Below, piece by piece: positions 7,259 through 14,867 of a DNA stretch of 64,000 nucleotides. Numbering within the stretch: position 1 is the first letter of the stretch; every line of letters begins with the position of its first letter. The stretch spans positions 248,001 to 312,000 of the forward strand of contig NZ_JAJHNP010000008.1 in NCBI RefSeq assembly GCF_020819595.1, written 5' to 3'. The notes below the pieces were generated by a model that was given only the letters and a program-made list of their open reading frames with translations, searched no databases and had not been told where the DNA came from. The translations under genes and the position numbers were made by a program. Source of the DNA: Streptomyces barringtoniae (lineage in GTDB: Bacteria > Actinomycetota > Actinomycetes > Streptomycetales > Streptomycetaceae).

Positions 7259-9568
7259 ATGACCACCGCTCCTTGGCGCGACCCCGCCCTGCCCGCCAAC
7301 GCCCGCGTGACCGACCTGCTCGCCCGGATGACCCTTCAGGAGAAGGCCGCCCAGCTGTACGGCGTGTGGGTGGGCGCCGCCACGGACGGCGACGGCGTGG
7401 CCCCCCTGCAGCGCGAGATGACCGCCGACCTCGACTGGGAGGAGTTGATCACCCACGGCCTCGGCCAGCTGACCCGCTCCTTCGGCACCGCGCCCGTGGA
7501 CCCCGCCCTCGGCGCCCGGGCACTGGCCCGCGCCCAGCGCCGGATCGCCGCCGCCGGCCGCTTCGGCATCCCGGCCGTCGCCCACGAGGAGTGCCTGGCC
7601 GGGTTCACCGCCTGGCGCGCGACGGCGTACCCGGTGCCGCTCGCCTGGGGTGCGGCCTTCGACCCGGCGCTGGTGGAGGAGATGGGCCGCCTCATCGGCC
7701 AGGACCTGCGCGCGTGCGGCGTCCACCAGGGCCTCGCCCCCGTCCTGGACGTGGTCCGCGACCCGCGCTGGGGACGGGTGGAGGAGACGATCGGTGAGGA
7801 CCCGTACCTGGTCGGCACGATCGGCACGGCCTATGTGCGCGGCCTGGAGTCGGCCGGGGTGGTCGCCACGCTCAAGCACTTCGCCGGGTACGCGTCCTCG
7901 GCGGGCGCCCGGAACCTGGCGCCGGTGCGGGCAGGCGTACGGGAGTTCGCGGACGTCACGCTGCCGCCGTTCGAGATGGCCCTGCGCGAGGGCGGGGCCC
8001 GGTCGGTGATGGCGGCCTACACCGAGACCGACGGCGTGCCCGCCTCCGCGGACCCGCGCCTGCTGACCGAGCTGCTGCGCGAGGAGTGGGGCTTCACCGG
8101 CACGGTGGTCGCCGACTACTTCGGCATCGGGTTCCTCGAGACCCTGCACCGGGTCGCGGCGGACGAGGCGGAGGCGGCGCACCGGGCGCTGGCCGCGGGC
8201 ATCGACGTCGAGCTGCCGACCGTGAAGTGCTACGGCACCCCGCTCGTCACCGCCGTACGCGAGGGCCGCATCCCGGAGTCGCTGGTGGACCGGGCGGCCC
8301 GGCGCGTGCTGCTGCAGAAGTGCGAGCTGGGCCTGCTGGATCCGGACTGGCGGCCGGAACCGCAGGGCCCGGTGGACCTGGACTCGGCGGAGAACCGTGC
8401 CGTGGCCCGGCGGCTGGCCGAGGAGTCGGTGGTCCTGCTGGACAATCCCGACGGGCTGCTGCCGCTGGCCCCCGACTCCCGGATCGCGGTGGTCGGCCCG
8501 CGCGCGGCGGACGCGCTCGCCATGCTCGGCTGCTACTCCTTCCCCTCCCACGTCCTCACCCACCACCCCGACGTCCCGCCCGGCATCGAGATCCCCACGG
8601 TCCTGGACGCCGTGCGCGCCGAACTCCCGGACGCCAAGGTCACCTTCGCCGAGGGCTGCGGGGTCTCGGACCCGGACACGGCCGGCTTCGAGGAGGCGGT
8701 GGCCCGGGCGGCGGAGGCGGACGTGTGCGTGGCGGTGCTCGGCGACCGGGCGGGCCTGTTCGGCCGGGGCACCTCGGGCGAGGGCTGTGACGTGACCGAT
8801 CTCCGACTTCCCGGCGTGCAAGCTAAGTTGCTGGACCGTCTGGTGGCGACGGGCGTCCCGGTGGTGCTGGTCCTGCTCACCGGGCGGCCGTACGCCCTGG
8901 GCCGCTGGCACGGCCGGCTCGGCGCGGTCGTCCAGGCCTTCTTCCCCGGCGAGGAGGGAGGATCCGCGGTGGCCGGGGTGCTGTCCGGCCGGGTGAACCC
9001 CTCCGGGCGGCTCCCGGTGAGCGTGCCGCGCGTGCCCGGCGGCCAGCCCTGGACCTATCTCCAGCCCCCGCTGGGCCTGGCCGGCGAGGTCAGCAGCCTG
9101 GACCCGACCCCGCTGTACCCGTTCGGCCACGGCCGCTCGTACACGACGTTCGCGTGGGAGGACGTCCACGCTCCCGAGGCCGAGATCGCGACGGACGGCG
9201 CATACGAGCTCTCCCTGACCGTCCGCAACACCGGCGACCGCGCCGGCGCCGAGGTCGTCCAGCTGTATCTGCACGACCCGGTGGCGAGCGTGACCCGGCC
9301 CGACGTACGGCTGATCGGGTACCGGCGGGTGGAGCTGCCGTCGGGCGCGTCCCGCCGGCTGGCCTTCCGCTTCCACGCCGACCTGTCCTCGTTCACGGAC
9401 CGCACGGGGGCACGCGTGGTGGAGCCGGGAGCGCTGGAGCTGCGGCTGGCGGCGTCGAGCACGGACGTACGGCACCGGGTGCGGCTGCGGCTGACGGGGC
9501 CGGTCCGGGCGGTCGGGTCCGAGCGGCGACTGCGGTGCGATGTGGTGGTGTCCCGGGGAACTGATTGA
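7259..9568 (+). CDS. Glycoside hydrolase family 3 (beta-xylosidase/beta-glucosidase type)
   Basis: 769 residues starting at MTTAPWRDPALPANARV, selected because GGGAG lies 5 bases upstream. Order of domains: GH3 N-terminal barrel with KHFAGY and the nucleophile region VVADYFG (Asp286), GH3 C-terminal sandwich (VVGPRAADALAMLG, GRGTSGEG), then a fibronectin type III-like domain (LTVRNTGDRAGAEVVQLYLHD). There is no signal peptide, so it acts in the cytoplasm on imported oligosaccharides. The divergent LacI gene and the shared operator-like repeats indicate sugar-controlled expression. Sequence alone cannot decide between xyloside and glucoside specificity. Confidence 0.9.
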   Translation: MTTAPWRDPALPANARVTDLLARMTLQEKAAQLYGVWVGAATDGDGVAPLQREMTADLDWEELITHGLGQLTRSFGTAPVDPALGARALARAQRRIAAAGRFGIPAVAHEECLAGFTAWRATAYPVPLAWGAAFDPALVEEMGRLIGQDLRACGVHQGLAPVLDVVRDPRWGRVEETIGEDPYLVGTIGTAYVRGLESAGVVATLKHFAGYASSAGARNLAPVRAGVREFADVTLPPFEMALREGGARSVMAAYTETDGVPASADPRLLTELLREEWGFTGTVVADYFGIGFLETLHRVAADEAEAAHRALAAGIDVELPTVKCYGTPLVTAVREGRIPESLVDRAARRVLLQKCELGLLDPDWRPEPQGPVDLDSAENRAVARRLAEESVVLLDNPDGLLPLAPDSRIAVVGPRAADALAMLGCYSFPSHVLTHHPDVPPGIEIPTVLDAVRAELPDAKVTFAEGCGVSDPDTAGFEEAVARAAEADVCVAVLGDRAGLFGRGTSGEGCDVTDLRLPGVQAKLLDRLVATGVPVVLVLLTGRPYALGRWHGRLGAVVQAFFPGEEGGSAVAGVLSGRVNPSGRLPVSVPRVPGGQPWTYLQPPLGLAGEVSSLDPTPLYPFGHGRSYTTFAWEDVHAPEAEIATDGAYELSLTVRNTGDRAGAEVVQLYLHDPVASVTRPDVRLIGYRRVELPSGASRRLAFRFHADLSSFTDRTGARVVEPGALELRLAASSTDVRHRVRLRLTGPVRAVGSERRLRCDVVVSRGTD

Positions 9569-9716
9569 ACCTCAGGGGCCGGGTGGCACGTATGGAGTCA
9601 CGGCGGAAGCACAGTGAACGCTCTTCCGCAAGATCCCTGACACGGGCGTTCAGGATGGTTTCAGGTTGCCCCTGACAGGGTCGTTGATCATCTGACACCC
9701 CCTCACAGGAGCAACC

Positions 9717-10595
9717 TTGACGCCCGTGACAACCACGCAATCCGTCATGAAGAAGCTGCCCGAGGTCACCCTGGCGTTCTGGATCATGAAGATCGCGGCG
9801 ACGACCCTGGGCGAGACCGCGGGCGACCTGTTCGCCCAGACGCTCAAACTCGGCTACTTCCTCACCACCATCGCCCTCTTCCTGGTCTTCGTGGTGACGC
9901 TGGTGGTCCAGCTGCGCTCCGCGCGCTACAACCCGTTCTTCTACTGGACCGTGATCCTGTCGACCTCCATGGCCGGCACCACCATGTCCGACTTCATGAA
10001 CCGGGACGCCAGCGAGAAGTACCTCGCGAACGGCGCGACACGCCTCGGCTGGGGCCCGCAGGGGCTCGGCCTCGGCTATCCCGAGGGCGCCGCGATCCTG
10101 GTCTCGATCCTCTTGCTGATCTTCCTCGGCTGGAAGCTGAGCGGGATGACCTTCCAGATCACCGAGATCGTCACCTTCCGGGGCGAGGCCCTGTTCTGGT
10201 CGGCGATCCTCGTCTCCAACACCCTCGGCACCTCGATGGGCGACTTCCTGTCCGACAGCTCGGGCCTGGGCTATCTGGGCGGCGCGTCCCTGGTGACCGG
10301 CCTCCTGCTGCTCCTCGTGGCCCTGATGAGGGTCCCGGCGGTGCCGAACGTCCTGCTCTTCTGGATCGCGTTCGTGCTGACCCGCCCGCTGGGCGCCACG
10401 GCCGGCGACTTCCTGACCAAGCCGGTCGCCAAGGGCGGTCTGGACCTGGGTACGGCCGGTTCCTCGGCGGTGCTGCTCGCGGTGCTGTTCGGCCTGATGG
10501 GGTACGCGCAGGTGAAGGAACGCCGAGCCGCGGGCCACGCCTTCGGGGGCCCCGGGGCGGAGGCGGTCCAGCCCGAGGAGGCCGGGCGCCGATAA
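9717..10595 (+). CDS. Multi-spanning membrane protein with four internal repeats (COG4705-like)
   Basis: 292 residues. The TTG start is preferred because AGGAG lies 5 bases upstream. About eight hydrophobic helices are visible. Four related segments recur: TLGETAGDLFAQTL, MAGTTMSDFMNRD, TLGTSMGDFLSDSS and PLGATAGDFLTKPV, each a small-residue helix ending in (G/S)D(F/L). Polar Thr and Asp inside membrane helices at equivalent places suggest an ancient four-fold repeat around a pore or metal site. I recognise it as an uncharacterised membrane-anchored protein family; no function is established. A GC-rich terminator hairpin follows the stop directly. Confidence 0.8.
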   Translation: MTPVTTTQSVMKKLPEVTLAFWIMKIAATTLGETAGDLFAQTLKLGYFLTTIALFLVFVVTLVVQLRSARYNPFFYWTVILSTSMAGTTMSDFMNRDASEKYLANGATRLGWGPQGLGLGYPEGAAILVSILLLIFLGWKLSGMTFQITEIVTFRGEALFWSAILVSNTLGTSMGDFLSDSSGLGYLGGASLVTGLLLLLVALMRVPAVPNVLLFWIAFVLTRPLGATAGDFLTKPVAKGGLDLGTAGSSAVLLAVLFGLMGYAQVKERRAAGHAFGGPGAEAVQPEEAGRR

Positions 10596-10600
10596 CGCGA

Positions 10601-10632
10601 AACCCCGCCTCCGGATCACCGGGGGCGGGGTT
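10601..10632. terminator. Bidirectional terminator between the membrane protein and the tRNA-Gly-like gene
   Basis: AACCCCGCC pairs with GGCGGGGTT, with an inner CCGG/CCGG stem around ATCA. It ends the plus-strand membrane protein gene. Read on the minus strand it lies 5 bases beyond the encoded CCA of the tRNA-like gene and is followed by TTTCG, so it can serve both. Confidence 0.75.
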
Positions 10633-10636
10633 CCTG

Positions 10637-10709
10637 TGGAGCGCCGGGCAGGCCTTGCACCTGCATCTCCCCGCAGGAAGCGGGACGTCTTTCCTTGGAC
10701 CACCAACGC
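10637..10709 (-). tRNA. Divergent tRNA-Gly(UCC)-like gene with encoded CCA
   Basis: Folding by hand gives a complete cloverleaf of 73 nt. The acceptor is GCGTTGG with CCGGCGC, then discriminator T and CCA. The D-arm is a 3-bp GTC/GAC stem with loop CAAGGAAA. The anticodon stem is TCCCG/CGGGG with loop CTTCCTG (T33, anticodon TCC). The variable loop is AGAT and the T-stem is GCAGG/CCTGC. T8, A14, A15-T48, G18G19 and A21 are conserved. G1:C72, C2:G71, U73 and C35C36 are glycine identity elements. Odd features are a 3-bp D-stem, U37, and T-loop TGCAAGG, which lacks the canonical T55. Promoter-like and terminator elements flank it. Confidence 0.72.
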
Positions 10710-10763
10710 ACTGCGTCCGAGGCGGTTCTCCGTTTCCGGGTTCCGCCCGTTCGCCGTGTGATG

Positions 10764-10794
10764 ATCATAGCGCAGATCGGGGGGATCTTGCCAA
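10764..10794 (-). promoter_or_regulatory. Promoter for the tRNA-Gly-like gene
   Basis: On the minus strand TTGGCA (-35) and TATGAT (-10) are separated by 19 bp. The -10 is close to consensus; spacing is 1-2 bp long. The -35 begins just after the stop codon of the upstream small gene, giving a leader of about 45 nt before the tRNA. Confidence 0.5.
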
Positions 10795-10795
10795 C

Positions 10796-11053
10796 TCAGC
10801 CGCCGGCCACCGACTCGAACCGCCAGCGGTGCACCGGGCGCGACACCAACTCCTCGGCAGGCTCCGGCAGTTCCGGGATCCCCGCGTCGTACGGCGCGTC
10901 CCACCAGGTGATGACCAGGACGCGGTCCTGCGGCGCGCGGAAGGTCTCGCGGCGCAACGGCTCCGGGTCCAGCGGCTGTTCCCGCACCCAGGCCAGCAGT
11001 TCCTCGCCCCGGCCCTCGACGGCCCGGGCCTCCCACATCAGCGCCACGGTCAC
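10796..11053 (-). CDS. Small conserved hypothetical protein downstream of tsaD
   Basis: 85 residues from GTG (VTVALMWEARAVEG), whose start codon overlaps the tsaD stop as GTGA, a strong sign of translational coupling. The sequence alternates strands and helices (ALMWEARAVEGRGEELLAWVREQ, DRVLVITWWDAP, HRWRFESV), resembling the size and pattern of dimeric alpha-beta barrel (ABM-like) proteins. I do not recognise a catalytic motif. Its place at the end of the tsaB-rimI-tsaD operon is shared with other streptomycetes as far as I recall, but no role in t6A synthesis is known. Confidence 0.7.
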   Translation of the reverse strand: MTVALMWEARAVEGRGEELLAWVREQPLDPEPLRRETFRAPQDRVLVITWWDAPYDAGIPELPEPAEELVSRPVHRWRFESVAGG

Positions 11054-12138
11054 GAGTACAGGTTCTCCTTGCTGACCTCGTGCACATGGTCGTGGTCGCC
11101 GGGGACGTGCGGTTCGGTGACCGGCAGCGAGGAGTCGGCCGACAGGTCCCAGCCGGAGGCGGCCCGGCCCCGGGCGACCATCTCGGCGCCGAGCGCCGCC
11201 ACCATCGCGCCGTTGTCCGTGCACAGCTTGGGGCGCGGGACGCGCAGGCGGATGCCGGCCGCCTCGCAGCGCTCCTGAGCGAGGGCGCGCAGCCGGGAGT
11301 TGGCCGCGACACCGCCGCCGATCATCAGGTGGTCGACGCCCTCGTCCTTGCAGGCGCGGACGGCCTTGCGGGTCAGGACGTCCACGACGGCCTCCTGGAA
11401 GGAGGCGGCCACGTCACGGACCGGGACCTCCTCGCCGGCCGCGCGCCTGGCCTCGATCCAGCGGGCCACGGCCGTCTTCAGGCCGGAGAAGGAGAAGTCG
11501 TAGGCGGGGTCGCGGGGGCCGCTCAGGCCGCGTGGGAAGGCGATCGCCTCCGGGTCGCCCTCGCGCGCGTACCAGTCGATGACGGGGCCGCCCGGGAAGC
11601 CCAGGTTGAGCACCCGGGCGATCTTGTCGAAGGCCTCGCCGGCCGCGTCGTCGATGGTCGAGCCCATCGGGCGGACGTCGGCGGTGATGTCCTCCGACAG
11701 CAGCAGGGAGGAGTGGCCGCCGGAGACCAGCAGGGCCATCGTCGGCTCGGGCAGCGGGCCGTGCTCCAGCTGGTCGACGCAGATGTGCGAGGCGAGGTGG
11801 TTGACGCCGTACAGGGGCTTGCCGAGGGCGTAGGCGTACGCCTTGGCCGCCGAGACACCGACGAGCAGGGCGCCCGCGAGACCGGGACCGGCGGTCACGG
11901 CGATGCCGTCCAGGTCCCTGGCGCTCACGCCCGCCTGCTGCAGCGCGCGGTCGATGGTCGGGACCATCGCCTCCAGGTGGGCCCGGGACGCCACCTCCGG
12001 CACGACACCGCCGAAGCGGGCGTGCTCGTCCACGCTGGAGGCGACGGCGTCCGCCAGCAGGCTGGTGCCGCGGACGACGCCGACGCCGGTCTCGTCGCAA
12101 GAGGTCTCGATGCCGAGGACGAGCGGTTCGTCAGCCAT
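11050..12138 (-). CDS. tsaD: tRNA N6-adenosine threonylcarbamoyltransferase
   Basis: 362 residues, normal for the family. It catalyses the final step of t6A37 formation, moving the threonylcarbamoyl group from TC-AMP to A37 of ANN-decoding tRNAs, in complex with TsaB and TsaE. The Kae1/ASKHA fold signature is intact: LGIETSCDET at the N-terminus, metal ligands His114 and His118 in NHLASHI, and the C-terminal CTDNGAM segment with the third ligand Asp. The ATG start lies inside the end of rimI (8-nt overlap). All three Tsa genes of the complex are encoded within 4 kb here. Confidence 0.97.
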   Translation of the reverse strand: MADEPLVLGIETSCDETGVGVVRGTSLLADAVASSVDEHARFGGVVPEVASRAHLEAMVPTIDRALQQAGVSARDLDGIAVTAGPGLAGALLVGVSAAKAYAYALGKPLYGVNHLASHICVDQLEHGPLPEPTMALLVSGGHSSLLLSEDITADVRPMGSTIDDAAGEAFDKIARVLNLGFPGGPVIDWYAREGDPEAIAFPRGLSGPRDPAYDFSFSGLKTAVARWIEARRAAGEEVPVRDVAASFQEAVVDVLTRKAVRACKDEGVDHLMIGGGVAANSRLRALAQERCEAAGIRLRVPRPKLCTDNGAMVAALGAEMVARGRAASGWDLSADSSLPVTEPHVPGDHDHVHEVSKENLYS

Positions 12139-12646
12139 TGATCTCGGTTCCTTGTACTGAAGAAGGGTCGGTCAGGCGCATGACCAGGGCGTCCACGTTG
12201 CCCGGCTGGTAGTAGCCGCGTCTGAAGCCGATGGGTTCGAAGCCGTAGCGCTCGTAGAGCTTCTGGGCGCGGACGTTGTCGACCCGGCACTCGAGCATGA
12301 CCTCGGCGCACTCGAAGGCGGTGGCCGCCCTCAGCAGCTCGGTCAGCAGCCGCCCGCCGAGGCCGGTGCCCTGCAGGCCGCGGGCCACGGCGATGGTCTG
12401 GATGTCACCGACCGCGGCGGAGTCGCTGTCCGGTGCGGTACCCGAGGCGGCGAGGCCCGCGTATCCGACGATCCGGTCCTCGTCCTCCGCCACGACGTAG
12501 CGCCGGGTCGCCTCGGGACCCCGCGCGTGCGCCAGCTCGGACCAGAACATGCCCCGGGACCAGGCGTCCTCGGGGAACAGGTCCTTCTCCAGCTCCAGGA
12601 CCGGGTCGATGTCCCACCAGCGCATCTCGCGCAGTCGTACGGTCAC
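12131..12646 (-). CDS. rimI: Ribosomal-protein-alanine N-acetyltransferase (GNAT)
   Basis: 171 residues from a GTG that overlaps the tsaB stop (GTGA). The GNAT acetyl-CoA loop is seen in VARGLQGTGLGGRLL at about two thirds of the length, preceded by strand VGDIQTIAV, and the C-terminal YERYGFEPIGFRRGYY motif is typical of RimI. The enzyme acetylates protein N-termini, classically that of ribosomal protein S18. In actinobacteria rimI regularly sits between tsaB and tsaD, as here; whether it also serves the t6A machinery is unknown. Confidence 0.9.
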   Translation of the reverse strand: MTVRLREMRWWDIDPVLELEKDLFPEDAWSRGMFWSELAHARGPEATRRYVVAEDEDRIVGYAGLAASGTAPDSDSAAVGDIQTIAVARGLQGTGLGGRLLTELLRAATAFECAEVMLECRVDNVRAQKLYERYGFEPIGFRRGYYQPGNVDALVMRLTDPSSVQGTEING

Positions 12647-13299
12647 TTCGGGGTGACCACCTTGTAGTTCTTGGGCACCTGGGCGTCCGGGCGGCGCAGG
12701 TACAGCGGCCGGGGTGCCGGCAGCTCCTCGCCGGCGGCCAGCTTCTCCGCGGCGAGCGAGGCGAGGGCGGCGGCGGAGACGTGCTCGGGCTCGTGGGCGC
12801 TCGGGAACGTGTCCGGGTAGAGCAGCGCGCCCGCGCCCACCGCCGGCAGACCCGCGACCTGCTCGGCGATGTCGGCCGGCCGGTCCACGGCCGGGTCGGT
12901 CAGCCGGGTGCGGGAGTCGGCGTACGTCGCCCAGTAGACCTCCTTGCGCCGGGCGTCGGTCGCCACGACGAAGGGGCCCTTCTCGATGTCGGCGGCGTAG
13001 GCGAGGCCGTCCAGCGTGCACACGCCGTGGACGGGGACGCCGAGCGCCAGACCGAAGGTGTCGGCGGTCATGAGGCCGACGCGCAGGCCGGTGTAGGGGC
13101 CGGGGCCGATGCCGACGACGATGCCGGTGACGGCGTCCAGCCTGAGCCCGGCCTCGGCGAGCACACGGTCCACGGCCGGCAGCAGCAGCTCTCCGTGCCG
13201 GCGCGCGTCCACCTGACTCGACGAGGCGATGACGTCCGTGCCGTCGTGCAGCGCGACGGTGACGGCGGGTGTTGCGGTATCCAGAGCGAGCAAGAGCAC
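12643..13299 (-). CDS. tsaB: t6A biosynthesis protein TsaB
   Basis: 218 residues with GTG start. The ASKHA-type N-terminus LLLALDTATPAVTVAL and the VVGIGPGPYTGLRVGL segment identify TsaB, the inactive TsaD paralogue that forms the heterodimeric core of the bacterial t6A complex. It is first in a tightly overlapping tsaB-rimI-tsaD-hypothetical operon (4-nt and 8-nt overlaps). The 168-bp region upstream is shared with a divergent gene. Confidence 0.93.
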   Translation of the reverse strand: MLLLALDTATPAVTVALHDGTDVIASSSQVDARRHGELLLPAVDRVLAEAGLRLDAVTGIVVGIGPGPYTGLRVGLMTADTFGLALGVPVHGVCTLDGLAYAADIEKGPFVVATDARRKEVYWATYADSRTRLTDPAVDRPADIAEQVAGLPAVGAGALLYPDTFPSAHEPEHVSAAALASLAAEKLAAGEELPAPRPLYLRRPDAQVPKNYKVVTPK

Positions 13300-13467
13300 G
13301 CGAACAGCCTACGGCGCCCGCGCCGCGTGCACGGCCGTCCGGGGCGGACGGTCACTGACTGCTACGGTCTGTACGAAGTACGACATATCGCATGAGACAC
13401 AGTGCACGGGACACAGCGCACGCGCAGAGCACGCAAGGCGGAGCGCACGAGGCAGAGGTGAGCGCAC

Positions 13468-14016
13468 GTGGCAGGGACCAGCTCGGCGATCGTGGCCGGC
13501 CTCACCGCGGCGGCCCTCGGCGCCGTCGGCCTCCTCGCCTACCAGGCCCAGGCGAACGCACCGGCGAGCCTGAGCGGCAGGCCCGGCCCGAACGCGTCCG
13601 TCTCGGTGACCGCCAAGGCACACCGGCACAGCCCGACCGCGGTGCCGGGCGGGTCCGGTACGGGTGAACGGGTCGTGTACTCGGTGGACGACGACCGGGT
13701 CTGGCTGGTCGACGGCGGGAACCGGCTGGAGCGCAGTTTCAAGGTCGATCCCGGCACTGTCGACCCTCCGCCGGGCGTGTACTGGGTGACGTCCCGGTCG
13801 AGCGCGACGACCGGCACCGACGGTGTGCCCGTCGAGCACGTGGTCCGGTTCACCAGCGTGGACGGGATCGCGATCGGGTTCAGCGCGGCGGTCGCTCCGC
13901 GGGCGGCCGCCGGCGATCCGGGCGTGCGGACGGGCGGGATCCGGGAGACGCGGGTCGACGGGGATGCGATGTGGGTGTTCGCGACGATCGGGGTGCGGGT
14001 GGTGGTGATTCGTTAG
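13468..14016 (+). CDS. Hypothetical membrane-anchored or secreted protein
   Basis: 182 residues from GTG (MAGTSSAIVAGL). An uncleaved-looking N-terminal hydrophobic segment (about residues 5-25) precedes a Ser/Pro-rich linker and a compact domain of about 115 residues (RVVYSVDDDRVWLVDGG, GVYWVTSRSSATTGTDGVPVEHVVRFTSVDG). That domain is predicted to be mostly beta strand, and its wording resembles L,D-transpeptidase-like substrate-domain sequences without the catalytic HxxG...SxGC motif. No function can be assigned. The gene is divergent from tsaB. Confidence 0.75.
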   Translation: MAGTSSAIVAGLTAAALGAVGLLAYQAQANAPASLSGRPGPNASVSVTAKAHRHSPTAVPGGSGTGERVVYSVDDDRVWLVDGGNRLERSFKVDPGTVDPPPGVYWVTSRSSATTGTDGVPVEHVVRFTSVDGIAIGFSAAVAPRAAAGDPGVRTGGIRETRVDGDAMWVFATIGVRVVVIR

Positions 14017-14228
14017 GCCGCGGTGGGGTGCTGTGAGGGGACGTCGTTCGCCTGCGGGTCCGTCGTCACTGGTCGCGCCCGCGCGTCGGCAGCCGCATCC
14101 TCAGCGCAGCCGCGCGCCCCTTCGGGGCGTTCCTCAGGGGCCCGGGGTGCACGGGAAACCGCCTTCGCCGCCTCGCACGACGCCAAGAGGTCGCGCATGG
14201 ACACGGCGGTGGGACCGGACTCGGTCAT
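14013..14228 (-). CDS. Small hypothetical protein under an iron-box-like palindrome
   Basis: 71 residues, MTESGPTAVSMRDLLASCEAAKAV at the start. GGAGG lies 5 bases before the ATG, an excellent ribosome site for this genome and the main evidence that it is translated. The N-terminal half may form a helix; the rest is Ala/Arg/Pro-rich and low in complexity. A 22-bp palindrome resembling a DtxR/IdeR/DmdR iron box lies about 30 bp upstream. No homologue with known function comes to mind. The 3' end overlaps the plus-strand neighbour by 4 nt. Confidence 0.6.
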   Translation of the reverse strand: MTESGPTAVSMRDLLASCEAAKAVSRAPRAPEERPEGARGCAEDAAADARARPVTTDPQANDVPSQHPTAA

Positions 14229-14256
14229 GGACGCCTCCTGATGTGCGGGGGCGGGC

Positions 14257-14278
14257 GTGGTTAGGCAGGCCTAACCAC
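14257..14278. promoter_or_regulatory. Iron-box-like perfect palindrome
   Basis: GTGGTTAGGC and its exact complement flank an AG centre. Aligned with the actinobacterial DmdR/IdeR consensus (TTAGGTTAGGCTAACCTAA, from memory), 13 of 19 positions match on either strand. It lies 29-50 bp upstream of the small ORF, a position suited to repression. Confidence 0.5.
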
Positions 14279-14354
14279 GGGCTGGACACCATGTGACCAT
14301 GCCCGGGACGTCCCGCGCAACATCTTGCCGACGGCTTGTCGGAATACCCGGCGC

Positions 14355-14867
14355 TCAGGCCGTGAGCGTCTCCAGGTCGGCCTCCGCCCAGCGCTCCCCC
14401 AGCCCCGTCAGGGTGACGTGCCGTACCTCGTCCGTGGTGTCTCCGACGGCGCGGTGGATGACGACCTGGAGCCGGTCCTCGGTCAGCTCCTCGACCTTGC
14501 CCTCGCCCCACTCCACCACGATCACCGAGTCGGGCAGCGAGACGTCGAGGTCGAGGTCCTCCATCTCGTCCAGGCCGCCGCCGAGCCGGTAGGCGTCCAC
14601 GTGGACGAGGGGCGGGCCGTCGCCGAGGGAGGGGTGCACCCGGGCGATCACGAAGGTCGGGGAGGTGACCGCGCCACGCACGCCGAGCCCCTCGCCGAGC
14701 CCGCGGGTCAGCGTGGTCTTGCCCGCGCCGAGCTCACCGCTGAGCATCACCAGGTCGCCCGCGCGCAACAGCTTGGCCAGCCTGCGGCCCAGCTCGCGCA
14801 TCTGCTCGGGCGAGGTGATCGTCAGCCGGGTCTCAGCGGGGTCCTGCGGTGCTGCTGGTGCTTCCAT
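14355..14867 (-). CDS. tsaE: t6A biosynthesis ATPase TsaE
   Basis: 170 residues starting at MEAPAAPQDPAE; an upstream in-frame ATG would overlap the hydrolase gene more deeply. Walker A is GELGAGKT (residues 44-51), with SPTFVIARVHP and HVDAYRLGGG following as in the TsaE/YjeE family. The protein is the ATPase that resets the TsaB-TsaD complex after each round of t6A synthesis. It overlaps the 3' end of the alpha/beta hydrolase gene by 35 nt, so alr, hydrolase and tsaE probably share a transcript. Confidence 0.95.
   Translation of the reverse strand: MEAPAAPQDPAETRLTITSPEQMRELGRRLAKLLRAGDLVMLSGELGAGKTTLTRGLGEGLGVRGAVTSPTFVIARVHPSLGDGPPLVHVDAYRLGGGLDEMEDLDLDVSLPDSVIVVEWGEGKVEELTEDRLQVVIHRAVGDTTDEVRHVTLTGLGERWAEADLETLTA

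Noticed and set aside
14040..14130. Further full copy of the interspersed Streptomyces repeat
   Set aside because: Only fragments (GCGCCCCTTCGGGGCG) resemble it, and most of the stretch lies within the small minus-strand ORF; kept as a loose relative only.
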